From assembly GCA_022570795.1 (NCBI GenBank), contig JAKUDP010000006.1, forward strand, positions 62,001-126,000: DNA of 64,000 nt, written 5' to 3'. The translations under genes and the position numbers were made by a program. Source of the DNA: Sphaerulina vaccinii. Taxonomy: Eukaryota; Ascomycota; Dothideomycetes; Mycosphaerellales; Mycosphaerellaceae. Each line of letters begins with the position of its first letter. Positions within the stretch are counted from its first letter, which is position 1. This document shows, in pieces, positions 49,752-62,688 of this stretch. The notes below the pieces were generated by a model that did no database searches, was not told where the DNA came from, and was given only the letters and a program-made list of their open reading frames with translations.

Positions 49752-50031
49752 CTTGATTGCTACTCAATTGTCTGCTATAGTAGAGATGAAGTTCGTCGAT
49801 GTTGATGGTATGGTAAGGAGTGAGTAGATTGATGGAGGAGGAGGAGGTGTTGGTTAAGGCAACGATGATGTTCATGTGAATGTGGCGGTGCATCTAGGCG
49901 CGCTAGTGCTCGCTTAAGCTCGCAGGGGTATGAACAGACAGCTGTCGATCGATCGGTCGTGGCTTCCTCGCGAATTCGAGACTTGAGCACTTCTTCGATG
50001 TATTGTACGATACCTTATCTTCTTCTTGGGA

Positions 50032-52597
50032 ATGAACAACAATCGAGATCCATTCAATCTCCGTCGAAAATCTCCTGCAAGCCAACTTTTTCGATCAACT
50101 TCGAATAGCAGCCTGAATCACCAAGAAACACGCGTCCCTCCGATCGATACATCTTCAAATGCTACAAACACGACAATGTCCGGCTACGGAATACCAAATG
50201 GAGCAGCAGCTTCACATTCTGTTGAAGGCTGGCAAAGCTCAGGCCGATCACGCTTCCACCACAGTGACTCCAACACGAACCCTAGCATGAGCGAAAAGGT
50301 TGGAGATAGCATAGGAGGCATGTTTCGCGATGGCAAGAAGGAGAGTCTGCCGATGTATAAAGACAAGCCGAATAACTTCTATGGACCTGGAGGGAGAAAT
50401 GCGAGGCAATGGATGCGGAGGAAGAGGACACTGGGAGGTGTGTTGGGAGTGTTTGCGCTGCTGAGTTGGTGGTTTGGGATATTGAGTCCTTTGAGCTGGA
50501 TTAGTGGGGGGAGTGAGGAGAAGCGGACGCAGACACAGACGCCTGCGACTATAGTAAGAGGCAGGAACAAAGGGTGGTGGGGACAAGAGGTGGTCGATTG
50601 GGATGATCGAGCACAGAGAGTGAAGGAGGCGTTTCAGATCAGTTGGGCTGGGTATGAGAAGTATGGCTGGGGTATGTATCGAGAGATAGTATGTCTCCTC
50701 TTGAAATAAGAGGGTCGGAGAGAGGACTCAGCTCAGCTAATACTGCGGGTGAACAGGTTACGATGAATATCATCCTGTTAGCCACACGGGCAAGTTCATG
50801 ACACCGAAAGGTCTGGGCTGGATCATTGTGGATGCTTTGGATACCATGATGATCATGAATTTGACGACGGAACTGACACATGCGAGAGAGTGGATTCACT
50901 CGAATTTGACGTATGATCAGGACCATGATGTGAACACTTTTGAGACGACGATTCGAATGCTGGGAGGATTGCTGAGTGCGCATTACCTGAGCACGCAGTT
51001 TGATGGCAAGTATGCGCCTGTCGAGGACAAGATCAGTGACGATCTGTATGTTGAGAAGGCTACGGACCTTGCAGATCGATTACTGGGAGCATACGAAAGC
51101 AAATCTGGTGTACCGTTCGCAAGTGTGAACCTGCACAAGCTGCAGGGCATCCCATCACATGCCGATGCAGGCGCCTCGTCTACAGCAGAGGCGACAACAC
51201 TACAGCTGGAGATGAAGTACCTGTCCAAGCTGACTGGCGAAACACACTACTGGGAGCACGCAGAACACGTCATGCGAGTAGTCGACGACAACCAAGCAGA
51301 AGATGGTCTAGTCCCAATCTTCATCTACGCCGACAAAGGTACTTTCCGAGGCGAAAACATCCGACTAGGAAGTCGAGGCGACAGCTACTACGAATACCTC
51401 ATCAAACAATACCTACAAACATCAGCAGAAGAGCCGATCTACCAGGAAATGTGGAACGATACTCTAGCAGGCGTGAAGAAGAACCTCATAACCTACAGTA
51501 AACCCAACAACTTCACCTTGATCGCCGAACGACCGAATGGGCTACACAAGAGTCTCGAAGCCAAACAAGATCATCTCGTCTGCTTCATGGGCGGTACCAT
51601 CGCCCTCGCTACGACGAATGGTCTTCCACTCTCCGAAGCCAAGAAACTGCCGAACTGGACTGCGCAACAAGACGAAGATATGCGTCTCGCCCACGAACTC
51701 ACGAAAACTTGCATGGGCATGTATCAAACGAAAACTGGTCTGGCTCCTGAAATCGCACATTTCAACATCCACGACCCACCACTCATGTATAACGATTTCG
51801 CCCCCTCGGAATTACCTCAATCTCCGCCGGAATTTACTCGCTGCGCAGATGAGAAATGTAGTTCTGTCGTCGACGTAGTAGCTGAAGACTACGTTTTCAA
51901 ACCTGCGGATAAACATAATTTGCAGCGTCCCGAGACTGTTGAGTCACTGTTCTACATGTGGAGGATTACGGGAGAGGAACAGTATCGTATTTGGGGTTGG
52001 GAGATGTTTCAGGCTTTTATCAAGCATAGCGCTGTTGAGGATGGGGAGGGTTTCTCGAGCATCGCCAACGTGGAAGAAGTCCCTGCGAGGTTAAGGGATA
52101 ATATGGAGAGTTTTTGGCTGGTGAGTGCGAGCTTGCGAGTACCCTTCCCCCTACCCCTCCCTGCTCGGTTCGCTTTGGTTTGATGCTGATGCTAACTGTG
52201 TGACGTGGTATAGGCCGAAACCCTCAAATACTTCTACCTTCTCTTCTCGGACTCATCCCTCCTCCCATTAACCGAAGTCGTCTTTAACACAGAAGCTCAT
52301 CCCTTCCCAAAGTTCTCGCTGGGCAAACTCTTCAAGACTGGTTGGCAGAGGAAGAAATCTCGAACTAAGGAGGAGACGCAGAAGATGGAAGAAAACAGGA
52401 AGAAGTTGGATGAAGTTCATGATGGACTTGAGCCTGATGTGCAGGTTATCGTTACTAAGGTGCAGGTCACGAAGACGAGGGAGGTTGAAGGGGCTGTTGA
52501 GACGAAACTTGCGATGGTTGAGGGTGAGGGTGGGCAGGTTGTTGTGCAGGAGGGAGAAGCGAAAAAGGCAGGAGGAGGAGAGCCTAGTGATGTATGA
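50032..52597 (+). CDS. GH47 class I alpha-1,2-mannosidase
   Basis: Exons 50032-50671, 50757-52120 and 52214-52597 (introns 85 and 93 nt) give 795 residues. A 125-residue cytosolic tail precedes a membrane anchor (LGGVLGVFALLSWWFGIL), so it is a type II ER/Golgi protein. The GH47 catalytic carboxylates lie in FETTIRMLGG, GSRGDSYYEYLIKQYL and RPETVESLFYMWR. It trims mannose from N-glycans. The C-terminus extends about 90 residues past the catalytic core as a charged tail (ETQKMEENRKKLDEV). The ATG at 50032 is the first in frame; an internal ATG at 50176 would shorten the tail. Confidence 0.92.
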
Positions 52598-53281
52598 GTA
52601 AGAGTAAGCTCGCGAATATGAAAGAGCAAAGCTTTGTTCGATCGAAATGTTGTGAGTTCTAGAGAGAGCAAACTTTTCGTTGTGGGCTGACTTGTGAAAA
52701 GGTGTGAGTTGTTCTATTGATCGCCGTTCCTTACTTTTGTCAGAGAAAGACTTTGGTATACGCTGAGATGGACACAGTATATTCGCCGCTTTGTCGCCTA
52801 GGGGTCGTTCTTACCAATGGTGAGTGAAGACTATAATGCTCTTCTTCTTGAGTGTACGCTAATGTGGTTACAGTATCATGCGCTATTGTTGTTCTCATCA
52901 ATGGTGAGTGATGAGCGCGACGTTTCTGGTCGTCCCTGATCTCGGAGTATGTACTGACATGGAGAACAGTATACTGAGCGCTTGCTCGTTCACCACTCAG
53001 CGCAATGTGATCAGCGCTTGTTGCGGGGAGGTGAGATCTTGTGCTTCACATGTAAGCCGCAAGCTCGTTCACCTTCGCGTTTGCAAGGGTCTTTCGAGCA
53101 CAGACCTCGTCCACTACTACATTAAGGCCACCTCGAGTTGAAGGAGCTCTTCTCGACATACACATTTCGACAACACCGACCTCTACGAATACTTTCCCGC
53201 CTTCGACAAGTATATGATTGCTCCATATACGCCCTGCCCGCTGCATCGCTCGCTGTTATTACGCGGCTTTTCCTGTACGAC
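52598..53281. other. Intergenic
   Basis: A short direct repeat containing CAATGGTGAGTGA occurs near 52817 and 52901. No gene recognised. Confidence 0.5.
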
Positions 53282-55242
53282 ATGGCACCTCGAGTCGTCT
53301 TCGACTCTGAGGTCGAAGAGCCCAACGAAATATGGACTCGAGACCTCTGCTTCGAAGACGGCGACCGAATCATTGCTCTCAGCGATGATCCCTTCGAGCA
53401 CCTCGTGCTGAACAGCGAAGTTCTGGGACGCACCTCTGAATTCTTCGAGCGTGGTGCACACAGTGCCTGGACTGGCCAGGCGAAGCAGGTCACTCATCCA
53501 GATACGAAGCAAGCTGTCGAAGTGCTGACATACTACCTCGTACGAGATCCCAAGGATCATACGCTGACTTTGAGTCAAGCAGTAAGTATATGTCTGGAAA
53601 GCTATCGTGTTTGGTTGTACTGACTATTCTGTAGCCCCAACAGCCATCACTGCCCCCAAACTCCTGGATCCCTACGCCAGTACCGACTACACTTCAAGGC
53701 CTAGCTGATGAGTCCTGGCCGATCGCAATTTTCTACCTGTCGAAGTGCTCTACTGGCTATGTGAGCCGACGCCGAGGGCAAGACAACTTCGCAGGCGGAG
53801 GACCAAACGGGAACGCAGAAAGTCCAAGAAGCGAAAAGTACGCCCAAGACTACCTCAACTCCGTTCGCCACACCCACAAGATCTTGTTCCGCCTTCTCTA
53901 TGGCTTGGAAGTACAAGACACAGTACAAGACATCGAAAGCTACGAGAGCATTGCAGACATTGCTGCGTATGCAGAATTCTACAACTTGCTCAATGTGATC
54001 GCTCCTGCTTTGACGAAATGTCTCTTGGAAATGTGGGAGTTGTGGAGCGACGTCAAGAAGAACTGCCATTTTCACATCGCCCTCGCCCAGAAGTTGCGAT
54101 GTGAGGAAGTGTTCCTGGACGCAATGCGTCACTACGTTGGTGGCGGCAACAGTCTGTACGATCTAGTCGGGATCTTGCACTTCGACGCAGAGTACGCCTT
54201 TGAGATCGCGCGGATAAGAGAAGCTCAGAGAAAGCGAATCGATGCTTTGACTGAGGATGTCTTGGCCTTGACACTGCCAACTCACATTCCAGATCTGGAC
54301 CAGACGTCAATCGGTCCTGGCAAGCCCGTGAAGACCTCCTTCTTCAGCAGCTTGCACATCATCTCAGACAGCGAGCGAGTGCAAGGCATTGCTCAGCACA
54401 TCTTCATGCAATGGCTAAATCATCAACGCCTAGGCGACAAGCACTGGGCATACGTGCGAGAGCAGAACAAGTATCCGACCAAAGACTCTGACGACTGGGA
54501 TGACGACGACTCAAATGACGACAATTACATACGTCCGCGACCATTCACACATGGAGTACATGCACCAAGTTCCTTCCGCAACGCCTGTACGGCTGCAGTC
54601 GAAGTCTCGCAGACAGGCAAGGAGTTGACATTGTTCGACCTCAATGCAGCTGAAGCCTTCATCAAAGAGTCTTCCCTCCCAGCCTCACCATACACAACCC
54701 TCCAGGTCCAAGATGGGCTCAAGAGGCTCGTGAATCAAATGGCAGGTCTGGCAACTCCTCTGATCGCACCTCCAGAGTATCAACTCGTCACTTCGAAGCA
54801 CAAAGGAATCGATCGCATGTTCCGCCGTGATTCCAGAGCTGCATCGGCCCCTGGCGCATATCCTGCAGCTGCTTCTGTTAGAGGACACATTAATATCATG
54901 GAGGATTGTACTGAGAAGCTCAACACAGTAGGCCTTGGCACTATCCCCACAGGTACATTTGGCTACGCCTACACTTTCATCAACCAAGAGACTGGTCACT
55001 TGCCGGATGCTTGGGACAGAGAGCAGAAGTATGGAACGGACTTTGGTGACAACAGATATGGCAAGGATGATCGTGGTATCCACTACTTCACTGCTACGAA
55101 GATGGATGAGAGCGTTGTGCCCTGGTTCGCTACCGAGGACCCGTTCAAGGCGTACACGATACATGATCTCAAGCCAGCTTCAAAGAAGTGGCTGAAGGCG
55201 CTTGGAGTGTTGGATCCTGATGACGAGGACAAGGACGAGTGA
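53282..55242 (+). CDS. BTB/POZ-like hypothetical protein
   Basis: Exons 53282-53581 and 53635-55242 (53-nt intron, GTAAGT...TGTAG) give 635 residues. The N-terminal part has a BTB-like layout: DRIIALSDDPFEHLVLNSEVLGRTSEFFERG resembles the strand and helix entry where such proteins read 'fkvhk..L...S..F', and AAYAEFYNLLNVI resembles the C-terminal BTB helices. An acidic DDWDDDDSNDDN cluster lies in the middle. The C-terminal half has no recognised domain. A role as substrate adaptor for a cullin-3 ligase is possible but unproven. The ATG at 53282 sits at the start of the conserved part. Confidence 0.72.
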
Positions 55243-56320
55243 TGAGACGATGAGACTTGAAGGTGTTTGACAGCTCGGGCGTTGAATAGATGATTCGACA
55301 GGGGTATGAGAGTGCTGAGATATCGTGAGATGGAGACTTGGAAATTATCATCACGATTCAACTTCGTATTAGCTCACCTTGGAGATGGAGGTGACCACGA
55401 GCAATTTCATAGACGACAATGGCGCAACACCCATTTCCCGAAATATCGTTAATTCGGATTTCTTGGAATCGTGGGCTACGCGCTAAAGCATTCGCTCTGT
55501 AAACTTCCACACACTCCTATGTCATTTCATCTCATCAGACGGTGTACTCAGATATAGCACCCGTGCACCTCGTCGTTGTCCCAGTGGTTTCAGGCAACCC
55601 TAATGATTCAGTCAAGCCTTAGTCACTCTGTCAGTAAGGTACATGATAGTATGTACTGACCAGACGACATCACTTTGATGTGCGTGATATTGGATATGGA
55701 GTCGTGGCGCCTGTCTGGTACTGAGGTGATCAGATAGTATCACTGCTACGACCACGTCTGTCTAGGAGTGGAAAAATGGTCTATGGATTCTGTCATTGGT
55801 CGAGAAGAAGCGGACGCTAGCGGCAGTCTCTTCTCATTCACCATTTCCCAGAACCTGGAATCCGGTCTTTCTTCTTTCGTTCACCTACAAACATCAGACG
55901 ACACAGCCTGCACTCGTTCCTACGACTCCCCGGATTCGATACCAATCAGACGCCAGTGGTACCAGCATGCTCGCTCGCGCCGCAGCAGGCGAAAACCCCG
56001 CGCAGCTCAATGACTCAGGCGAGGCTGTCGTGTTCGTGAGTTCAGCTTCCGGAGGGTGGATAGTTCTGGTTCTTCGTTTATCTTCTACCTGGAGGCCTGA
56101 TGGGTATATATTTTGGACGATGGACCAGGTCTTCATCCCTCTTCTGTCTGGAGGCCTCATGAGTTTAGCTCTTAGTGCATGACTTGGGTCTTTGTTCCTC
56201 TTCTGCCTAGAGGCTTCACGAGTCCGACGACTGCCAGGCTCAAGACGCGACTACCACAACCATCGCCCAGGCGTACATTTGATTCCATCTCGCACCCCTT
56301 TATCCCGACTCCACTAGGCC
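55243..56320. repeat. Intergenic, 1.08 kb, with a 59-bp tandem repeat
   Basis: Three imperfect copies of a 59-bp unit lie at about 56060-56225, recognisable by CTTCTGCCTGGAGGC-like cores at 56083, 56141 and 56200 (A and T changes between copies). The rest has no gene; short frames lack coding character. Confidence 0.45.
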
Positions 56321-57654
56321 TCATCTTACTGTCACACCACCTTCCAACCAAACTCGGGTTGCCACAGACACATGCTTTCCCAATCTGGCTATCTTACGCA
56401 TAACACGCCGATACTGCTCGCAATCCGTTCGCGAAACGCATACTTGATCAGAGCTCGAAAACTGCACGACCAGAGCGCGTGCAGACCAGCCAGCCGCTTT
56501 CGCTTGCATCGGGATCTGGCCATTGATCCTGTTCAAGAGTTCGTGTGACGTATAACATGTCTTAAGCGAAATCTGGATTTGGCCTGCAAACTCTGAACCC
56601 GGCGTACAAAAGGTCACAGCAAGACGTAATTCAGCCAGGTATTGATCGATCCAGTCTGCCTGCTGGTCTTCGGTCAGGTTAGATGGAAGTGGTCTTTCTT
56701 GGTTTGGAAGCTCGACGGTGGCGTGTGGACTGCTGTACTGAGGAAGAGGTCCTGTCGGGTGTATGGCAGTCTCTCTAATGATGTGAGGATTCCTGGTGAT
56801 GGATACAGCATTCTCGACATCGCCATCGTTGGAAGTATGCTGCGAGGGAGCCTTAGATGCGGCGTCGTGGGCTCTCAGTCTACCATCTTCCGCAGCCTGC
56901 AGGGCGGCATGATATTCAGCCACAGGGCTGAGTATCTCGGACGGCGGTGGCGAGGGTTTGTTGCGCACTGGTTCCGCGTCAGGTCCTGGTATCTCTGTTC
57001 TCTCTGGCTGTGATGGCGTGGGTTCGTTGACCTCCGAGTGTGTGTCAAGCGCTGGTCTTGCATCTTCGTCTTCGTCATCGCTGATGAGATCGACAACCAC
57101 GACAGATTCAGATGGAGGTGCTGGCAGAGTTCGCTTCACCTTCATACGTCCTGTAACTTCTCGAGACGATGCATTCCGCAACCTGAAGTTGACCATTTTG
57201 CCTATCATCCAGGCTCGGAACCTTATGCTCAAACTATCGACTGGTCAGTTCTGAGCTGTACCACATAACATCCTACTTACAGATCATGATCCGCAACGTT
57301 ACTGTAATACAGATTTCGAGGATATAGATGTTGGATGTTGGAGTCCGTGTCGGCATTGAGCAGCCACTGATACCGCTGCTCCGAATCAGGCCAGATCTGA
57401 GGACCGTACTTGTCGAAGAGTCTGTCATACTGATGGAGAGCCACATCCGAGCACCTCAGTTCAGGCAAGCTTAGCGAACTGAGTTGTTTCTGCACCCATT
57501 TCAAGTCGTCCGAAAGCTCATGCAAGGGAGTATTTCGCTGGGCCCAGCATGCATCGAGCTTCTTGACGCTAAGGCCTAGCAGCACGTGCATCTGTTCTTT
57601 GCTAACGTTGCAGAGCGATTTTGGTATCGCATCGGAGCTGTCCATGTGTGCCAT
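56321..57654 (-). CDS. Hypothetical protein sharing N-terminal module with its neighbour
   Basis: Exons 57281-57654 and 56321-57233 (47-nt intron, GTAAGT, branch AACTGAC, ATAG) give 428 residues. The first 125 residues contain KYGPQIWPDSEQRYQWLL and HLYPRNLYYSN, which match HGPLLWPDEAGDRTLVL and GLYPLNLYYAR of the divergent gene at 58332. The intron falls at the same place and phase in both, directly after that motif. A disordered Pro/Ser/Glu region follows and the C-terminal 120 residues look ordered (DQQADWIDQYLAELRLAVTF). Function unknown. The second exon has no ATG of its own at the right place. Confidence 0.75.
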
Positions 57655-58331
57655 CTGAGGAGGCAGATTTGCGGCAGACCATCGTATGATGAGGAGCGAA
57701 GGATACCAGGTAACGAGATGTAGCAGGCGCCCTCCAGCTCACCGACTCGAACTCATTAAGCTTTGTGCAGCTGCGCTGGTCCACTGGATATTGAGACCCA
57801 TCACACTCCATTGCAAAAACAGGTCAAACTCGCCAACGACGACGATGTTGAGAGGTTACTATCTCGGGATCCAGCAGTAGTTATGTTTTATCCTGCACCG
57901 GAATGTGGCCGTGAGCACAGGCACTGGAATTACGATCCACTGCGGCCCTTCCGCAAAATGCTGTGTAACACAACAGACTGGCGCCATCGGCATTAGCGCG
58001 TTTTACCTGCAGGCATACACTCGAGCGCGTACAACGATCGAGTAAAATGCGTACAGTGATCGAAGAATTGAGAATCTCGGTGCCGTGTGACAGACCTAGC
58101 AGCCAGGTCCCGTGGATGCTGTGCAACCGTGGGGTTCTTTGCACTTTGGCTGTCGACGCAAGCAGATAATGCCGCCAGACACAACCAGGTCACTTTGGCT
58201 TAAGGTTACCTGCACTGAGCATGGTGATGACAGGAGCATGGTCCGGACTATATATGGACAGCGTGGAACAACGTTCACACTTCCTCTTGTCACATACAGT
58301 CTTGACTTCCGCTGATCGGAATTAGGACAAC
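57655..58331. promoter_or_regulatory. Divergent promoter between the two paralogues
   Basis: 677 bp between start codons. No clear motif. Duplication with inversion of the shared module would place one promoter region here. Confidence 0.4.
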
Positions 58332-61300
58332 ATGAGAGACAGCAGGTTGTACGTGACTAAGATCGAGAGCATGCTTGGGTTCATTCCGGGACGAGAAGGA
58401 CGAATCCTCAGAAAAGCCCTGCTCGACGAGGTCAGCCAATTGACCTCGAAGCACAAGGGTCCTTTACGAACTATTCGACTGGACCACAAGTTCATCTCAC
58501 GAATAAATGACACATTCTGTCAGCACGGCCCCCTCCTCTGGCCGGACGAAGCTGGAGATCGCACCTTGGTGTTGGACGCCGCTGTTGACAATCGAGGTGG
58601 CTTGTACCCTTTGAATCTATACTATGCGCGTCCGGGAGATCGAGAGAAGTAAGCAATGATCGCGAATAGTATGCTCATCACGCTGACTTTGCTGCAGACT
58701 ATCGTCCCTGTTCCGAGAGTGGGTCCTGTTCAAGTGCGCTAACAAACACCATTACGAACTCCATCATCCAAGGCATCCGAGACGTAGAGGTCAGCCAGCG
58801 ACTGCTCCAATTCCGGCACCCTATGAGCTTGCGCCTCCACATGCTGCGCAAGCTCACAATGATGATTCGCACAGTGACAGCGAGTACGAGAATATCACCT
58901 CACTTCTTAACATCACCTCGGCCTGTGATAGAAGTCCGAAGACCAGGACGCCTGACGACGGTCCAGATACGGAGTCTGACGATCACGATGACGAGCTCTC
59001 AGGCACAAGCCTATGCAGGACCATCCAAGAGACTAGACACTCACTGGCAAAGCTCAACGACGCCACCGAGGCATGCTGCAACTCCGCTCCCGATACTATC
59101 GAAGCAGGCAGCAATGATGATAGATCCGCTAGGATATCAATGACCTCTGGCCGTCCGACCCTCCTTGTGACATTCAAGCTCTCTCCTGGCAGACTGAAGA
59201 GCACAAGCTCCTCGACCTTGGGCGAGGACCGCGCTACCTCGCGGCTGTCGTCGTCAAACTCTTTACCGACCTCGTTCCTGGGACACGTGCCACAGGCAGC
59301 ATACATCGCCAATCGAGAACCTGGATCTCAGCCAAACCTCAAAGATTGGTACTTCGAGTGCAACATCTGCGGTAAAGAGGGCGTCAACTTCGATGATGGA
59401 TCTCATAGCATCGTCTGCGATAGATGCGAAGTGTGGCAGCATAGCAAGTGCCATGGTGTCTCAGCAGCACGAGCAGAGGAGCCTACGTTCACATTCTTGT
59501 GTGTCGAGTGTAAACGCGCCATCATGCAGGATGCGCTTAACGCGCTTCGATCGAAAAGCCCAGTCTTGACGGACGCAACGACGACAGCTCATGTACCTCC
59601 AGACAAGGGCAGACGCCGCGTCATGCCTGCATCTCCACAAGGCATCTCTAGCGATGATAGCGACTCGCCGATAGAGTCAGACAGTGGCGTGCCTGCTCGC
59701 AGAAGGGACTCTCCAGTAGCACGTAAACATCAGACCAAGTTTGTCAACCCGCCGCCACCAAGCGAGCAGACCTTCGACCCCGCACCGGCTCTTCAGTCAG
59801 ATCTTCCGCAGCAGCAGACGTCTGAGCGCATGAGCCAGCCCGAGCTTAGCCATCTCTCCAATCCTCAAAAGCTGTCGGAAGCCAATGATCTCAAGCAGAG
59901 CCATGATATTTCAGATCACGGCACTGAAGTGGTGCTACCGAAGGACATCATTGATCATGTTCAAGAGTATCTTGCGCAGCAGCATGAAGCCCAAGATGAC
60001 AATGTGTCTGCAAGACCAGGCGCAGAAGATGAGCCAATGGTCATTCCAGATCAAGAACAGCGTCCAGCACACAGGACCCGGCCGTCTCAAGTCAGGCCAG
60101 AAGATATAGCAGTCGCGGAGTTTCGAGGTGGCAGTCAGGACTACGAGAGCACAGACCCGACCGAAGATAGCGATACTATCCATGTGCAGCGACTCTCGCG
60201 CCATGATCATGGGAATGACAGGCCAAATGGTACACCTCCTCATTCCAGGACTCCACGATGCGCTAGATCTGCGAAGACCGAGTCGTTCTCTACAGCGTAT
60301 ACGGCCGCGCATCCCGACGAGGTCTTCGACCATGTTGGGTTTGATCGATGGAGACGAGGCAAACCGCCCTCCGGAAACACCAATAGAAGCTGGCGTGGAC
60401 CTGGTGCAAGAATCTCATTCCCGTCGCAACCAGTAGCGACTTCGGGCGCAAGTCCTGCAGGACGAGGTCGAGCTCGGAGGAGCAGGAAGACCAAAGAACA
60501 AAAACTTGCAGAGAAAGAGAGGGCTCGCAGGGGTCAGGCTCTTATTGACGAAGGGAAGAGTCTACCTGTGATTGCTTCACAGGAAGAGGAGGGGCAGGCG
60601 GTGTCCGCAGATATTTTGGTTGAGCCCAATCCAAATAAGCCCGAAGACTGCGAGCCCGCCTCCCAATCTGTTGATGTCCCGCCGCCTATGATGAGTGGTA
60701 CGGTGTCTAGCTCGGACACAATGGATCACATATCACCCAAGCCTATCACACCTTGCCTGGAGCCTGCAGAGCCGAAAGCAAGCCCTGGGCTCGCTTTGCC
60801 CTCAGTACACATACAAGCTATGGGTGCAGTCAACTCCCTCGAAGCAACTCAGGATGGTCCTGGATCACATGGCAACGAAGCAGATGTCCAGAACGATGAG
60901 ACGTGTCAAGACCATCAGCATGGCGACACAGCATTGCCATCGAGCAGTGGTGGCGAATCTGGAGCTAAGTATGACGCCAATCCCTTGCACGGCAGCCACG
61001 ATGAGATACGCGAAACGTCCCGAGACCAGATTCCCGACCAAAGTCGTATGGATCGATTCCTGCTTGCGAGAGCGGTGTTTGATGATGAAGAGTCGTCGTC
61101 GACCAGTGGTTCTGAGGAGCAACTCCTGCCAGCTAACCACACTGATGTTCATGCTTCGAGCAGCAGATCTAGCACAATCCCATTGGGGAATTACCATATC
61201 CATTCTCCGGTTGGGCTACAGCCACAGGCTCAGCTACCTTTACGAGCTCACGACGGGCACAATAGCGCGCCACGCGATTGCCAGCACATACCACAGCCTA

Positions 61301-62040
61301 AATATGGATGTGCACAGGCTGGGCCGTGTGTACCAAGTCAAGCCCAAGCATCCTTTCCTCCTCGGACCGCCATGCCGTGTAGCTGTGTGTCTTGCGTGCA
61401 GTCCAATACCAAATGCAACAGGAACCCAGAGGGGTGCTCTCGATGTGCCAGAATAGGACATCGCTGTCAATATCTCCCACCTTGGCCACTTCCAAGGGTT
61501 GACGCCATGACAGGAGGCAACTGGCTTGCTTCAGCTGCTCAGCGAGGGCCCCAGTTCAATATACTTCCTCCGCCTCAAGCTGTTCCGTACCAAGGCAACT
61601 ACACCACGAGATACTCAGTGCCTGCGTCGTCATCAGGGGCAGTCGCGTACGAGCAGCGAGGTCCTCCTCCTGGCGCCCATTGGAGCATGCCTGATGACGT
61701 CCATCGACGACCAGAACAGGGTGTTCGTACTAGCTTGGCACAGAGACATTTGCTACCCGCACAATCACAGCATGGCTCTTCCTTTGAGCCTCCACACAAC
61801 TCTCCCGTCATGTACCATGGGCTACCAAACCCAGGTAACAATATCAGCGGCACGGCAGTCCCTTCAGTGCGGGCATCTCCCACAGTTCCAGTCGAGACGC
61901 GAAAGAGACCTTCAGTGTCCAGGGAGTCAGAGGCATCTGCTGAGGGAGAATCTCGCGAGCGGAAGAAAGCGAGGCTCGAGTTGGAGTTGAGGAAAGTCGA
62001 ACTGCAGATGCAGATCCATGCTCTCGAGGCCGAGGAGTGA
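58332..62040 (+). CDS. PHD-finger and Zn(II)2Cys6 protein
   Basis: Exons 58332-58648 and 58698-62040 (49-nt intron, GTAAGC, branch GCTGAC, TGCAG) give 1219 residues. The N-terminal module (1-135) matches the neighbouring gene. A PHD finger lies at about 327-377: CNICGKEG, CDRCEVWQHSKCHG and CVECKRA. A Zn2Cys6 cluster lies near 1000-1030 with spacing C-x2-C-x6-C-x6-C-x2-C-x6-C. The C-terminal 25 residues form a leucine-rich helix (ELELRKVELQMQIHALEAEE). A PHD reads histone tails and Zn2Cys6 usually binds DNA, so a chromatin-linked transcription factor is likely. The second exon alone would give a 966-residue protein from 59140. Confidence 0.8.
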
Positions 62041-62688
62041 ACTCCGTGCTTACATTGGCTAACAGCCAGTCGAATGTCTCAACATCGGCATATCGAGATT
62101 CCTGCAAGTAGACAATGGATGACCCAGGACATGACAGGAGAAGTCCCTGCTACAGCCTTTGATAAAACGAGTTACTGTTCTCCACTATGCAAGCGTGCGG
62201 AGCAGTGTGTGCATCCCCTTCTTCGCTTCAACCAAATCTTTCGGACTTCATCTCCCTCATCTGAAACACATCGTGCTCTGAAGGTACGGAGAACATCGTA
62301 CTTACCTCTTGGACTGTACGAGACACTACCTTGCTTCACTGGTGCAGTTTAGTGAACACAACCATTGAACACGACGGGAAGCGTCTCTAAGGTAGTGACA
62401 TTATGTTTCAACCAATGTCTCCAAATTGCATGGACACCTTCATACATCTGCATGTCTCTGCTCTGAAGACATCTATAACATTCAAGCTCTGCATTCTTAG
62501 CGGAACGAACTCGAAGTTTCGCAGGATTCTTGGCGCATCACAAGCTTCTCAGATCTGCGGCGCTCCAAGCTATCGAGAAACGTCATCAACGCATAGTTTT
62601 TGAAATACAGTCCTGCTTGAGCGCAGTCGACAGCACGCGCGCATAATTCTGACAGCAGAACCAACGACGCTCCGAACCAGAGAACAAG
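62041..62688. other. Intergenic
   Basis: No gene recognised. Two short open frames on both strands lack coding character. Confidence 0.5.
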
